In this document: positions 8,728 through 18,570 of the stretch, piece by piece
How the letters are laid out: each line of letters opens with the position of its first letter
How positions within the stretch are numbered: the stretch's first letter is position 1
Assembly: GCA_900660155.1 (NCBI GenBank)
Contig: CABFPE010000191.1
Coordinates: 937,837-971,455, forward strand
Reading direction: 5' to 3'
Origin: Hofstenia miamia
Lineage: Eukaryota; Xenacoelomorpha; Acoela; Hofsteniidae
DNA: 33,619 bases
Notes under the pieces: model-generated
Seen by the model: only the letters and a program-made list of their open reading frames with translations
Database searches by the model: none
Told to the model about the DNA's origin: nothing
Position numbers and translations under genes: made by a program

Positions 8728-9847
8728 ACACATATTCATGTTTTGTGATGCAGGTGTACATACTATTACTATAAGCCTGCATGGGGAATTCTATTTTTCA
8801 CATTAAACAATTTTTCACATTAAACAAAATTTGTAATTTTCTAAAATTTAATTTACTTAAATTTGGTCATTCCTATAAAATACAATGAGATTTATGCTTA
8901 CATTGTGGAACCGTGCCGTGTCCACATTAAAATACGTATAAAATATATTTGATATTATTTTTCTAGATCTATTAATTTGCATATTAGAATCATTGAAAAT
9001 TTGTTAAACTATTTAAACAATTTACCGCTAAAAACATTTCATTAATACAGGTTTAATCTAAGATGTCTTTTATATTCAATAAACAATTTATAGATTTTCG
9101 TGCTCGTGGTTGAAAAAAATTTTTAATTTAATATCTCGTGGTGCTCGTGCCTATAGGCCTATTTTCGTGAACTACTCGTGCTGAAAACTGAAGGTGCCTT
9201 CCCACCACTGTAAATGCTAACCACTGAAACTGAAAATCTGCAGCAACCGCAATGTGATTTTTCATAGTTTTTATTGAATAATTGTCTTTTTTCAGCTTAT
9301 TCTATAGGTTTCCTAAAAGAGCTTGTTAAGTAATTATTTCATTAATATTTACACCTCCAACTGCACAACATGTTTATAATAGTTTAATCCGTTCAAGAGC
9401 AATTTTTTTATCAAAGTATTTTAATGGTTTAATAAAATGATGTGGTTTCTTGTGATTTCATATCATATCTGTTGAAATTCTTAAAAGAATTTAATTACAA
9501 ACACTTCGTCTAAGTTTCTAGCGCATTTTGTAACTTTTTATCATTTGAAGCAATTGTTAAAAGTAATTTATGTAAAGCGGAAGAAACTATCTTAGATAAG
9601 ATTTGATAAGCAATCATACAACACTTTAAACTTTGCTGAGCTCTGCAACCAGAGATAATAATGGATGTTTTGCAATTATATACAAATTTGTGTTAAATTT
9701 CAAATTTGTGTATGCGTTAGTAATATAAAAGAATTATACATTAGTCAAGCAAATGTATTGCTAAAATAAACAAATGCTACAAACTACTATACATGTATAT
9801 TTATAAAATTAAAAGTGTGCACACTTAAAGGGCGTAAATTCCAAATG
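8728..9847. other. AT-rich intergenic region, with a small tandem duplication
   Basis: No coding region or RNA gene recognised. It contains a perfect 17-bp tandem duplication at 8794-8827. At about 9095-9175 there is a cluster of short CTCGTG/GTGCTCGTG motifs of unknown meaning. Part of the right end is probably 3' UTR of the minus-strand LINE that follows. Confidence 0.5.
8794..8827. repeat. Perfect 17-bp tandem dimer
   Basis: TTTTTCACATTAAACAA occurs twice head to tail without mismatch. A simple slippage or recent duplication product. Confidence 0.9.
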
Positions 9848-10249
9848 TCAAATGAAATCTGTCCATGCGATTAATTTGTTAGATATTCCTAAAAGTGATT
9901 GTTTGGATAATAAAATTTTCTTAATTTTTCTTCTAAAATGTTTATAATTTTGTTCCTTTTTTATTTCGAGATTTAAGTCATTCCATAATCTAGAAGCTTT
10001 AAATGAAAATGAATCTGGACGATTAATACTACTATGCAAATTGTGGTTTCTATCACTGGTTTTGATATAATTGCTTAAAAAGTGCGTAGATTTTGAATTG
10101 TGTACATACTTGTGTATCATACAAAGAGTTTGATATTCGATAAAGTACAATGATGCAAGAAAATTGCCTCCTTTTATAAAAGTGCTCACTGATTTATGCT
10201 TATCAATATAATTCAGAGTTCTTATTGCCACAAAAATAAAAACCTTCAA
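9848..10249 (-). mobile_element. C-terminal end of a LINE ORF2, 5'-truncated
   Basis: A 133-codon minus-strand open frame. It carries the post-RT segment of CR1/Jockey-type elements: an R-T-L-N-Y-I-D-K stretch, a middle C-M-I-H-K-Y-V-H helix, then N-R-P-D-S-F-S-F-K-A-S-R-L-W-N-D-L and a basic helix with F-R-R-K-I-K-K. The S-x-x-x-x-x-x-L-W-N-x-L block is the typical motif of this C-terminal region. Upstream RT sequence is absent, which is expected for a 5'-truncated copy. The last part of the frame and following sequence to about 9790 would be the element's 3' end. This frame is still intact, so the copy may be younger than its neighbours. Confidence 0.75.
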
Positions 10250-10662
10250 ATTGGAATTGAAGAATTATATCGGATACAACCAATACTTTTTTGGAAATCA
10301 GCAGATGGCAAATATATTTATATATTCTTGAAAGGCAATTTCACAGTAAAATATCAAATTTACATTTTTTCAAAAAACATTCAAATATTCAGCGGTTTTA
10401 AAGATAAAATAACCCAAGTTAATTATCATTTTTTTTGTAAATATTTCTTGTTTTGTTTTATTTTATTTTGTTTGTATTTCTTTTCTTGATGCTTTCAGTA
10501 TTTTTCTTGTTCAAATAATTTCTGAATATAGATATTTATTCTTTTTCTTCATTGAATTTGCAATATAAGAATTAATCAATAGCATTCAATTGGAAATATC
10601 GGTAAAGTTCGAAAAAATGGCAAATTTACGACAAAAACGCTTCAGAAACAAACAGAAATATC
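10250..10662. other. AT-rich spacer, nothing recognised
   Basis: Plus-strand ORF 10196-10489 overlaps the LINE on the opposite strand and ends in a T-rich low-complexity run; I consider it chance. No other feature is visible between the LINE fragment and the Tc1-like transposon. Confidence 0.5.
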
Positions 10663-10694
10663 CAGTACTGAAAATATGTATTCGTCCACCTTGC

Positions 10695-11496
10695 TATTTT
10701 GAATAAATAATGAACATTCATTTGATAGAACGTGCCTAAGATTATGACTAAGTGTTGCTTTGATTGAGAAAGGAAAATCTGTACGTCTAATACCATAAAA
10801 TATGTAGAATAACAATTGGCTATTTTTAATCAAAATTAGAAAACTTGTATTGCAAAAATGTATACATTGAATCACTTGTAAGGAGTTGCAAAAGTTCATT
10901 TTCTAGAATCCGAGCATATTGAGAGCTTCGGAGAGAACAGTAATGTGAACAATCTGCGAAAGCCACACTTCCATATTCCACCCCAAACCATTACAGACTT
11001 CCCACCGTACTTGACTCATTTAAAAACATAATATTAGACCAATGTTCAGATGAATTGTCTCTCCTTAAATTGGGCCACCTCAGTCGGCGTAATCTTTACT
11101 TTGAGTTTAAGAATGGCTTTCTGGGTGACACGAAAGTCCCAATTGAGTACTCTTCAGGATGTTTTGCACAGTTCTTGCTATCATGAGGTGACCATCAGCC
11201 CATTCCTTGCGATGTTCCTCTGAAATTTTCCTGGGGTTTCGTTTTGAAAGTCACACAAGAGCTGATTGGGAGGTTTTGGAGGTCTTCTTTGGTCTTCCGA
11301 ACTTTGGCTTGGAGGCAATAATGTTTTCAGAAGTGAAACGTCTGATGATATCCCCGACAGTACTTCGAGGTCCTTCTACAAGTCGGGCTACATTACGTTG
11401 ACTCATCCCCTCCAAATGTTTGGAGATAATCAAATCGCGGATGGTAAGAGGTACGTAACCAGGCATCATATAAGGCGAAGAAAGACTATTAGACAT
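10695..11496 (-). pseudogene. Tc1-like transposase remnant
   Basis: Minus strand. The N-terminal DNA-binding part (ATG at 11496, open to 11251) has a first helix-turn-helix (I-I-S-K-H-L-E-G-M-S-Q-R-N-V-A-R), then S-T-V-G-D-I-I-R-R-F and G-R-P-K-K-T, the GRPR-like linker. After a frameshift near 11250 a second HTH region is followed by F-R-V-T-Q-K-A-I near 11115-11140. Near 11030-11050 an N-E-S tract stands where the family has the first catalytic D-E-S. The sequence then jumps directly to V-K-Y-G-G-K-S-V-M-V-W-G-G-I (about 10970-11010), so about 40 residues between these blocks are missing. A Y-A-R-I-L-E-N-E-L-L block follows near 10885-10915. Beyond that the match fades. At least two frameshifts, one deletion and altered catalytic sites make it inactive. 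Confidence 0.75.
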
Positions 11497-11563
11497 TTTC
11501 AATATAGACTGAAAAAAGCACAGCCAATGAAATTTTTTACAGATTCTCTGATTTGATCTGAAG

Positions 11564-11583
11564 TGGCCGAATACATTTTTTCC
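11564..11583 (-). repeat. Inner direct repeat of the Tc1-like element
   Basis: Copy of the terminal GTGGCCGAAT..TTTTTTCC sequence found at 11759-11780, about 195 bp away and in the same orientation. In Tc1 elements with IR/DR ends such inner repeats are transposase binding sites. Confidence 0.65.
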
Positions 11584-11788
11584 AAAAAAATATTAGCTTA
11601 CTACAAGCATTGTAGCATTTCTCCTTGAGATTTAAGTAAATAGTGATAATTATGTCTCAATATTGATGAATTAATCTTTCTGCAACACCAAATCTAATTT
11701 AAAAATACCTATGACATTCTTGGCGTCCATTTCTTAGAAATTTTTATGACAAATCATGGGTGGCCGAATTCTTTTTTCCAGTACTGTA

Positions 11789-12249
11789 CTTGTAAAAGCT
11801 TTTTCATGTATGGTACCAATTAGTTCATGTTGATATTTGTTTGAACTTTGAAAAACCATTAAGAAATTGTTTCCATAGTTCAGCTCTTAAGCCGAAATTT
11901 TTGGTGTTCTGAAAATTGATCCTTAATCAACCCATCATTTTCCCTATCAAAATTCTACTATTGTCAGTCGCAAGGTATTGCTTGAATACGACAACAAATG
12001 TGAAGTTTGATCTCTAACTTCAAATTATCACTTAAATATCAAAGTCATTAAATTATAGGCAGCGATATCAAGAGTAATCTAGTCAACCTGTAGAAGTTTT
12101 ACAGCCCAATAAAAACTGTTGGTAAATGGATCTTACTGTCCAAACAATGAATTCTCTAAACAGTTTATTGAACAAATGGTTGAGAATTCTTAAGGATCTT
12201 TAATAACTTTAATAAAAACATTCAAAAGATATACATGTATTTCACACCT
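11789..12249. other. AT-rich spacer, possibly the 3' UTR of the next LINE
   Basis: No coding region recognised. Because the following LINE (12250-13365) reads on the minus strand, part of this stretch may be its 3' untranslated end. No tail repeat was identified. Confidence 0.4.
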
Positions 12250-13365
12250 CTAAATTTACGAGAATAGAATTGAATTTCTTACTGAGTGTAGTGCATTGGC
12301 ATAATTGATTTGACTTTAGAATTTTCTGCGACTTATTCCATAGTTCAATTGTTGAGTTTAAGAATTTCTTTAAACTTCCCTTTTATGAAAGATAAGTTGA
12401 ATGTGCATATCACGCGAATTGCAGTTTACTGTAAGGTGTGCCCTGATTTGAAATATCCCAAAATTTTATTAATGAAAAGTATTATGAAATATGAAGCATC
12501 TTCATGATTACAAAATGAACTTTTGTCGTTCATAGTGGAGTAATTATCCTTATGAATGTTTGCTGCCCATTTAATTTGTTAGTCGATTTTATTTATTAAT
12601 TAGTGGTTTATCTTGTTAAAAAAACTTAATACTAGAGAGTTAACTAACATTGAATTCATTTTGGAATTTATTACATGTGAAATAGTTTTAATTCCCATTG
12701 CCATTTTTCGTAAAATGTACGTATGTGATTTGAATAATTTAACTTTTTATCGATTGGTACACCAAGATTCGACTTGAGTAACTTTTAAAGCCAAGAAAAA
12801 TTTAAAATACGTGATGGATTCTCTATGAAAGGGAGACATGACACAGAATTCTGTTTTGGAGGGTTTACAATTATATGGGGCATATTAAAATATTTTAGAA
12901 GTTGAAAGAGATTGGTTCTAATTAACCAATTGATGTTTCTATTTGATAGCTATGTTTGTATGTGCACGTATCGTCAGCACTATTTCGCAATTATTGCTTA
13001 AATTGCCATTTAAATCATTTAGATACAACGAGAAAAACAGAGGTCCTAAAATAGTACCCGTGGAATACCTTTGTAAGTTTTACCCTAGTTAGAAAATATA
13101 CAATTTACCTTTAATCTTTGAAAACGAGCAATTAAGTAACACCTTACTAAATTTATACTATTAGAGCTGCAATTATCGAGATAAGACCTCCAATTTTCAG
13201 TAGCGTAAAGTAAAGCATCAAAGGTGGAGTGTGAGCTATGCAAAGTTGAATTGAGTATTCAAAAGAATTGGTTTGTTATGGAGATAAGTGTTAATTTTTC
13301 AAATATTAGTTTTTCGAAGAGTCTTGCAAAAGGCGAGATAACTGAAATATACCGGTAATTGCAAC
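12250..13365 (-). mobile_element. Decayed LINE RT and C-terminal region
   Basis: Minus strand, no open frame of length, but conserved blocks in order across shifting frames. Near 13290-13350 there is S-P-F-A-R-L-F-E-K-L-I-F-E-K-L (the I-S-V-L-P..S-K-x-F-E-K-L block). Near 13190-13240 is H-S-T-F-D-A-L-L-Y-A-T-E. Near 13035-13075 is T-Y-K-G-I-P-R, the GVPQG counterpart, followed by I-L-G-P-L-F-F-like residues. Near 12740-12775 is S-N-L-G-V-P-I-D-K-K-L-N-Y-S-N-H-I, the L-G-V-x-x-D thumb block. Near 12560-12720 are further C-terminal helices. The catalytic YADD region (about 12970) is damaged. The copy abuts the MITE at 13371. Confidence 0.7.
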
Positions 13366-13370
13366 ATCTT

Positions 13371-13568
13371 AAGCCCATGCTACACGAACAACTTTTGTCG
13401 CCCGAACGAACAACTTTTATCGCCAACTTTTGTTGTTGATTTGGTATGCTGCACGAACAACATTAGTCATTTAATTAGCTTTAGACAAAAGTTGGGGAGG
13501 GGATGCTACACGAACGATTTTAGTTGGCAAAAAAAAATTTTGATAAAAGTTGTTCGTGTAGCACAGTG
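13371..13568. mobile_element. MITE-like element with repeated terminal motif
   Basis: About 195 bp. The left end (from 13377) reads ATGCTACACGAACAACTTTT and the right end, read on the minus strand from about 13566, reads TGTGCTACACGAACAACTTT, giving clear terminal inverted repeats. The same motif recurs inside in direct orientation at 13447 (TGCTGCACGAACAACATTAG) and 13504 (TGCTACACGAACGATTTTAG). No coding capacity. A related diverged copy is at 17275-17435. The superfamily is unclear. Confidence 0.75.
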
Positions 13569-15149
13569 TTACAACAACTTTTTATTATTTCAGTTACTTC
13601 ATTGTAAAATATTTAAGAAAGCATTACAAAAATATCCGAATATGTCGAAATATTTAAGTTAAGGAATATTTTTCATGCTCATGTAACAACAGTTGAACTA
13701 AAATATTAAAATATTTTTCAATATTAAGTTTTTGGAATATGCATCAGCAACAACTATTTTATGTTATATTTTAATGTCTTTATTGAAACAATATATATAT
13801 ATATATATTTATGTTTCAAAAACAACGTTGTTTTAACGTCGAAATGGTACCATTTCATTGGTCGAAACAACGTCACATTAGGTTGCTTTTTGTGAATAAA
13901 ACAGCAACATTTTGAGGTTTGAACAACGTTGTTTTATGTTGTCACATGTTTGTTTTAGCATTACTTTTATATGTAAAAAAAATTTTACATTGCTTAGCTG
14001 TTCAAACATTGCGTTTAAACAAAAACAGCCCAATAAAGGGTAGACCACTCTCTTTGAGATAATGTCAAGCATATTCAATACAAACGTTTGTTAAAGATTT
14101 AAGTGAATGTCTTGTATATAAATTATAACAATGAGCATAAAAATCTGCCAAATTTAACAAAAATTTAAAACTCTAAAATTAAGCACAATTTTGAAATCGT
14201 ACGTTTCTTTAGTCGTGAAAAATCTCTTCAGCTCAATTGTAAATTATGTTACTTAACAGTCAATATCAAGGTGTCCAAATATTCATGAATAAATTATTTT
14301 GAAAATTCACTTATCTGCTATATTATAATTTTTCGCAAATTAGAAATTTCAAAAAATGTTTTGCAAATCCTTTTTTATAAAAGGATCTAGTAATAAAAAT
14401 AACAAAATGAGTTTTATTTGCAAGCATCTGCTCACTGATTATTTTTTACTAAAGTTATTATGATGTTAGTGTTATCTGGGGGTACCGGTATTAACAATTA
14501 GAAACTGGTAATTTAATTGAATAGCGTCATCAAATATACAAATAGTGGAATATATACAATAGAGTAACAGTAAAACAATATATACAATAAATCTACCAAG
14601 ATATGGATAAATTGCTATAAGGATTTCAAGAACGAATTTCTATACATTTATGAGTCATTTAAGTTATGAAAAATATTAGTTAATTAGCAAAAGATGCTCT
14701 TTAAAATAAACTTTGCAACCTCATTAGACGATGACTATGATGAGTTAAAAAATTTATTTAGAAACTATTTAATAACATATAATGATGGGGCAACCCAATA
14801 CCGTCAAAATAATGAGAACAAATCGTCGTGTTTTTTTAATAAAGTCAAAATTTGTCCTTCTTAGAAATTCTACAAATACATGTATTACTCCAATAGCTAT
14901 ATTTTCATTTTAGCCTTGAATATACATGACTATATACATACACTATTTGCATATGTACAACATGATATATACAAAGACTAAAATAAATTACGATAATTTA
15001 CAAATTAAAAACAAATATAACAAACACACATATACACACATTAAAAAGTCAAAAAAATTCGCCACACATTGGATTTTATAGAGTGTTTTTATTCATTTTG
15101 AATAGCTAACAAATTTTGTTTTAACTAACTTTTAAATGTTCTTATAGTT
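13569..15149. other. AT-rich region with palindromic repeats, no gene recognised
   Basis: About 1.6 kb. It includes an (AT)9 run at 13791-13808 and the palindrome cluster at 13821-13936. The minus-strand ORF 13878-14078 lies over these palindromes and has no recognisable motif. From about 14900 to 15060 there is a loose ATAC/ACAC-rich low-complexity stretch. Confidence 0.5.
13821..13936. repeat. Palindrome cluster
   Basis: The perfect 12-bp palindrome AACAACGTTGTT occurs at 13821-13832 and again at 13922-13933, both followed by TTA. Between them lies a perfect 16-bp palindrome GAAATGGTACCATTTC (13841-13856) and an imperfect copy CGAAACAACGTCAC (from 13863). This looks like a fragment of a short interspersed palindromic repeat. 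Confidence 0.7.
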
Positions 15150-15800
15150 GGTGCATTGCAAATATTTGGTTTAATTTGTTATACTGCGTCGATATTGCCA
15201 AACATAACCTATTCGGTCTCAGTATGGGGAGGGTGCAGGAAGTCATTACAGCAACTCATAGACAAACTACAGAGGAAGGCAATGCGACTGGGATATACGG
15301 ATAACTTAGAATCTCTCGAAACAATTGTGAGAAAGTCAGATGAAAAGCTGTTGAAGAGAATGTACTATGAGGATCATTTACTATCAGATCTAGTACCTGG
15401 AAGAAGTGACTATGCCTCTACAAGTCTCCGGGAACGTTTACCAGCCCCTGAAAGAGTTATTGATAGGAGATTTACGTTTATTTTTCCAAACAGATTCTTC
15501 AAGAAATACCAGCATTCTCTCTGTAACTTTCACTGTCTACCATATTCAATGACTCTCGGGTTCACACGTTAAGAAATCATCAATCTAGAAATTGTCTCCG
15601 CTTCCTATTTGCATTATCTACTTCCCAAGTTTCCAACCCTTACCAAAAACACCGACACGAAAGGAAGACCACACCAGAGCTATCACGTCCGTGAAATGCC
15701 GCAAATAACTCTGCAAATGAAGTGAATTTTATGATAGTTTGTAACTTTAGTCAGTTTGATGTGTTTCATTCTGAAATAAAGAGAATTTCTAATTTCTAAT
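15150..15800 (+). mobile_element. LINE 3' fragment: ORF2 C-terminus plus 3' UTR
   Basis: Plus strand, 5'-truncated. The open stretch 15156-15572 begins L-I-C-Y-T-A-S-I-L-P-N-I-T-Y-S-V-S-V-W-G-G, the strongly conserved segment after the RT thumb in CR1/L2-type elements. It continues with D-K-L-Q-R-K-A-M-R-L and the D-L-V-P-G-R region. The frame stops at 15572. A short 3' UTR follows, with AAATAAAG at 15776-15783 and then a terminal AATTTCT-type repeat (15784-15800), the usual end of such elements. The last part of the frame looks shifted relative to the family because clear block order stops there. Confidence 0.85.
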
Positions 15801-16190
15801 ATTTATTGATTTAGTAGTAGTGGCACATTTCCAATAATTTTTATTTATTTTGATGTTGCTTATGAACTTTTTTATAGGTAATTTATTTTTGCAAACTTGC
15901 TCACGTTATCTATTAGGCTTATTATTGTTGAGTGTTTTGTACATTCTAAGTAAACAAATGTATTTGGTAGTATACAAAGATGACAATATTGATAAACGTC
16001 TTATTGTATCACCTGTTTGCTGTTTGTCAATTTTAAAAATGGTGCAAATGCACCAGTTAAACACTATTTAACGTTTGCTGGTTTTTGAACTCAATATCGC
16101 TTAAAATTTCACATGTATACATATATTTTGGCAAAACCAATGCATATAGAATTTCTTTACTTTGTGTTCCTTTCTAATTTGTTTTAGGTA
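15801..16190. other. AT-rich spacer, nothing recognised
   Basis: The plus-strand ORF 15850-16071 (73 codons) starts with a hydrophobic stretch but has no motif that I recognise and no clear coding composition. I leave it uncalled. Confidence 0.4.
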
Positions 16191-16680
16191 TTATATTGCT
16201 GCTGACATTGTTTTTACTTTGCCTCGAACAAACTCATGAAACTTGAAACAACTATCCAACACTACTCCCAGATAATTTACCGCCTGCATGCTTTTAATTT
16301 TGATTTCAGGGTTAAGCTCAAGCTCTTTTGGATCTTTTGTATCATGCTTCTTGGTGGAGAATACAATAAATTGGGTTTTGTCTTTATTGATAGTAAGCAT
16401 ATTTTGATGCAGGAGCTTGAAGATCTTTTTGATGCTTTTATATTTTCTTGGCGGGTTATAACGCAAATGTCATCAGCATATTGTATTACTTCACAGTCTT
16501 CTGCATGGAAAATGATATCATTGACGTATAGATTGAACAATATTGGGCCTAGAACAGTGCCTTTGTTGGTTGTGATGTAATTTGAGTTCACCTTGTTTAC
16601 TTTTACCCACTGTTGCCTATTGTTTAAGAAGCTAATTAAGAGCATTAAAAAATCTTCAGGAGCGTCTCTAAGTCATGTCC
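16191..16680 (-). mobile_element. LINE reverse transcriptase fragment with intact YADD motif
   Basis: Minus strand. One open frame (16277-16645) encodes F-L-N-N-R-Q-Q-W-V-K-V, then G-T-V-L-G-P-I-L-F-N-L-Y-V-N-D-I and Q-Y-A-D-D, the catalytic RT core. Shortly after, about 16440-16470, a frameshift moves the coding to the frame 16191-16466. This continues with I-F-K-L-L-H-Q-N-M-L-T-I-N-K-D-K-T-Q-F-I-V-F and V-N-Y-L-G-V-V-L-D-S, the following palm and thumb blocks. Upstream fingers and downstream C-terminal parts are absent, so this is an internal fragment of about 490 bp. It is distinct from the RT at 12250-13365. Confidence 0.85.
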
Positions 16681-16783
16681 CTGTGACCAAAAAATGTGTT
16701 TTCACCAATTTTTGAGGAGATTTCTAAAGATTCTTCCCTGTGTGAAGTAAGGCTTCTTGCATTCATGTAAGTAATCTTAATGT

Positions 16784-17030
16784 TTAACCTCGTCAGCGTC
16801 CAAGTACTAAGTTTAGTACTTATTATAACCATGTCTATAGCTATATATATATATAATGCAACAGAATGTCATGTATTAAGACACAAAGTACTAAATATAG
16901 GACTAATTATTTATTTATCCTAGGAGAGAGTTAGAGCAACAATTTTATTATTTGTATCACCTATAAAATAATGACACAAAAAAGTTAAAACTTTTTTGTG
17001 ATTTTCATATAGTGACCTTGACGAGGCTAA
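16784..17030. mobile_element. Small inverted-repeat element (MITE-like) ending at TTAA/CTAA
   Basis: The left end reads TTAACCTCGTCAGCGTCCA. The right end on the minus strand from 17030 reads TTAGCCTCGTCAAGGTCAC. They match as imperfect inverted repeats over about 17 bp. The flanking tetranucleotides TTAA and CTAA suggest a piggyBac-type non-autonomous element. No coding capacity. An internal perfect hairpin is at 16975-17000. Confidence 0.6.
16975..17000. repeat. 26-bp hairpin
   Basis: Arms CACAAAAAAGTT and AACTTTTTTGTG are exact inverse complements separated by two A residues. It lies just inside the right end of the small inverted-repeat element. Confidence 0.9.
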
Positions 17031-17274
17031 CTTGAAGTTACTAAAAACAGACTTGAGTTTGCTAGAGTGATATGTCTTAGGCCAAGGTTTATGTTTCAAT
17101 AATGCAATGCAAGTGTTGTTGTGTCCTTTGCTTAGCTCTTCTTAGTCACTTCAAGACGATCCAACCTACGCGGGCGCCACAATTGGATGATTGCCAACTA
17201 AACGAGTTGTGACAACCAATCAAATTCAGCGCTCACAAACACAACTTTCACATTGCACTTTTTACATGTTTTTT

Positions 17275-17435
17275 AAGCCCATGCTGCACAAAGAGTTTTG
17301 TTTACAATTTTGTCAACCGAACAAACAACGTTTGTCACCAATTCTATTTGGTCGGAAATCCTGATTTTAGTTTGTGAATTGGGGTAATACCACCACGATT
17401 TTTGTTTGCTAGCCAAAATTGGTGACAAAAGTTCC
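17275..17435. mobile_element. Diverged relative of the 13371-13568 MITE
   Basis: The left part TTTAAGCCCATGCTGCAC (from 17273) matches the left flank and end of the element at 13370 (TTAAGCCCATGCTACAC). Further shared blocks are AACCGAACAAACAACGTTTG and a right-hand CACGATTTTTGTTTGCTAG comparable to the internal repeat at 13507. The right terminus is badly eroded. Confidence 0.5.
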
Positions 17436-18024
17436 TACTTGACCCTTTCTCTACCATTGTATCCAATTGGTACAGGTAGTGTTATAACAATATGTTGCAA
17501 ATTCATATATATATTTATTATCTGTTAGTATTACTTACAGGATTAACACGTTTATTGCTGATTGGTAGCAATAGATAGTACAGAAATGCATTTTTATTCA
17601 AGAAATAATATTTGATATAAATCATTTTCTCAACCTCAAAATTTTGAAGTAAAAAAGGAGGATGTATTAGGTCAAAATTGGGTCGCCCTAATAATGATAC
17701 CGATACAGCAACTCTGACTGTGTCAATATTATATGAAAGCAAAACAAAATATTTCACATTTGCGCTAAAGTGTTAGATTTTTTGGTGTTTAAATAATTTT
17801 AATTGTAACATTTACAACACCTCAATTTAATTTAATTTTTGTGAACTACAGTTAGAGACTAAACGGATGTGAAATCCATCAAATTTTTTAATTGCAATCA
17901 CCAATGTAATATATAATATAATAAAGATTATACTGTGTTCTATTTATCTATCATCTGTAATCCTACAATAAAATATTTTCCTCCCGCTAATCATACTTTA
18001 GACTACATGTTATAACAAGATTCA
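17436..18024. other. AT-rich upstream region of the 181-codon ORF
   Basis: No gene recognised. The minus-strand ORF 17518-17757 shows no family motif. Just before the ORF there is a pyrimidine-rich acceptor-like CATACTTTAG ending near 18002. I see no clear TATA-type promoter distinguishable from the AT-rich background. Confidence 0.4.
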
Positions 18025-18570
18025 ATGTCTAAGCTATCACTTGCAGTAGAATTCCTTATTTCTTCTGCTCTGACTTCTGTAATTGGCCCTAAAGTTGTTA
18101 AGCTCACGGTTTCTGAAAAAAATTCAAGCAATGACATTTATGGTTGGATTATGCAATTATGTGAAACATATTTAACCAATGCTTTGCCCTCATATTTCTT
18201 CACTATAGTCACAATAATTGTGCTAGCTCTTTATAATAGGCACATTGGACAGAAGAGGCTGCGTCAAACAAAATACTTCCACGAAGAAATGAACAAAGCA
18301 GTAACGTCCGGTTCTAAAAAGGATGTTAAAAATATTTTAGATAAAATTTTTGCAAGTAAGCTTCGAATAAATTCATTAAATAACCTTAGCGAGGAATGTA
18401 CAATCACTCAAAATATTGAAAACATTGGTAATGAAGAAAATACGTTAACTGACAGTGATCATTCAATAGGTCAACCGAAGAAACTTAAGCCATTGAAGGC
18501 AGAATACAGTCAGAGTTTTATTCCAATATGTACAGAAAGAGCATTCAAGAAGATTCAAATGAAAATGTAA
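18025..18570 (+). CDS. Hypothetical protein with one membrane segment
   Basis: A 181-residue ORF with an ATG start and TAA stop. I do not recognise the family. Residues 1-29 are moderately hydrophobic. The clear membrane segment is at about 55-71 (P-S-Y-F-F-T-I-V-T-I-I-V-L-A-L-Y), followed by a basic tract (N-R-H-I-G-Q-K-R-L-R, 71-80), which would place the C-terminal 110 residues in the cytosol. The tail is hydrophilic, with a lysine/aspartate stretch (97-107), an acidic asparagine-rich middle (120-150) and a basic K-K-L-K-P-L-K near 152-158. Composition is more balanced than in the neighbouring random ORFs and length is well above them, which argues for a real gene or exon. An acceptor-like TTTAG lies 23 bases upstream, so it could be a terminal exon of a larger gene. 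No mobile-element motif was seen in it. Confidence 0.5.
   Translation: MSKLSLAVEFLISSALTSVIGPKVVKLTVSEKNSSNDIYGWIMQLCETYLTNALPSYFFTIVTIIVLALYNRHIGQKRLRQTKYFHEEMNKAVTSGSKKDVKNILDKIFASKLRINSLNNLSEECTITQNIENIGNEENTLTDSDHSIGQPKKLKPLKAEYSQSFIPICTERAFKKIQMKM

Larger units (their letters stand above)
10663..11788 (-). mobile_element. Deleted Tc1-like DNA transposon with IR/DR-type ends
   Basis: The left end begins CAGTACTGAAAATATGTATT followed by CGTCCACC (10663-10690). The right end, read inward on the minus strand from 11788, gives TACAGTACTGGAAAAAAGAA then TTCGGCCACC. The two match as terminal inverted repeats. A second copy of the inner part (GTGGCCGAATACATTTTTTC, about 11564-11583) lies about 195 bp inside the right end in the same orientation, as in Tc1 elements with an inverted-repeat/direct-repeat structure. 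Between the ends is a broken minus-strand transposase. The total of about 1.13 kb is shorter than a usual full element near 1.6 kb. Confidence 0.8.

Noticed and set aside
10642..10899. 85-codon minus-strand ORF
   Set aside because: It runs out through the terminal inverted repeat of the Tc1-like element, so it is not an independent gene. Its frame only partly corresponds to transposase.
16236..16580. 114-codon plus-strand ORF
   Set aside because: Antisense of a clear reverse transcriptase with GTVLGP and YADD on the minus strand.
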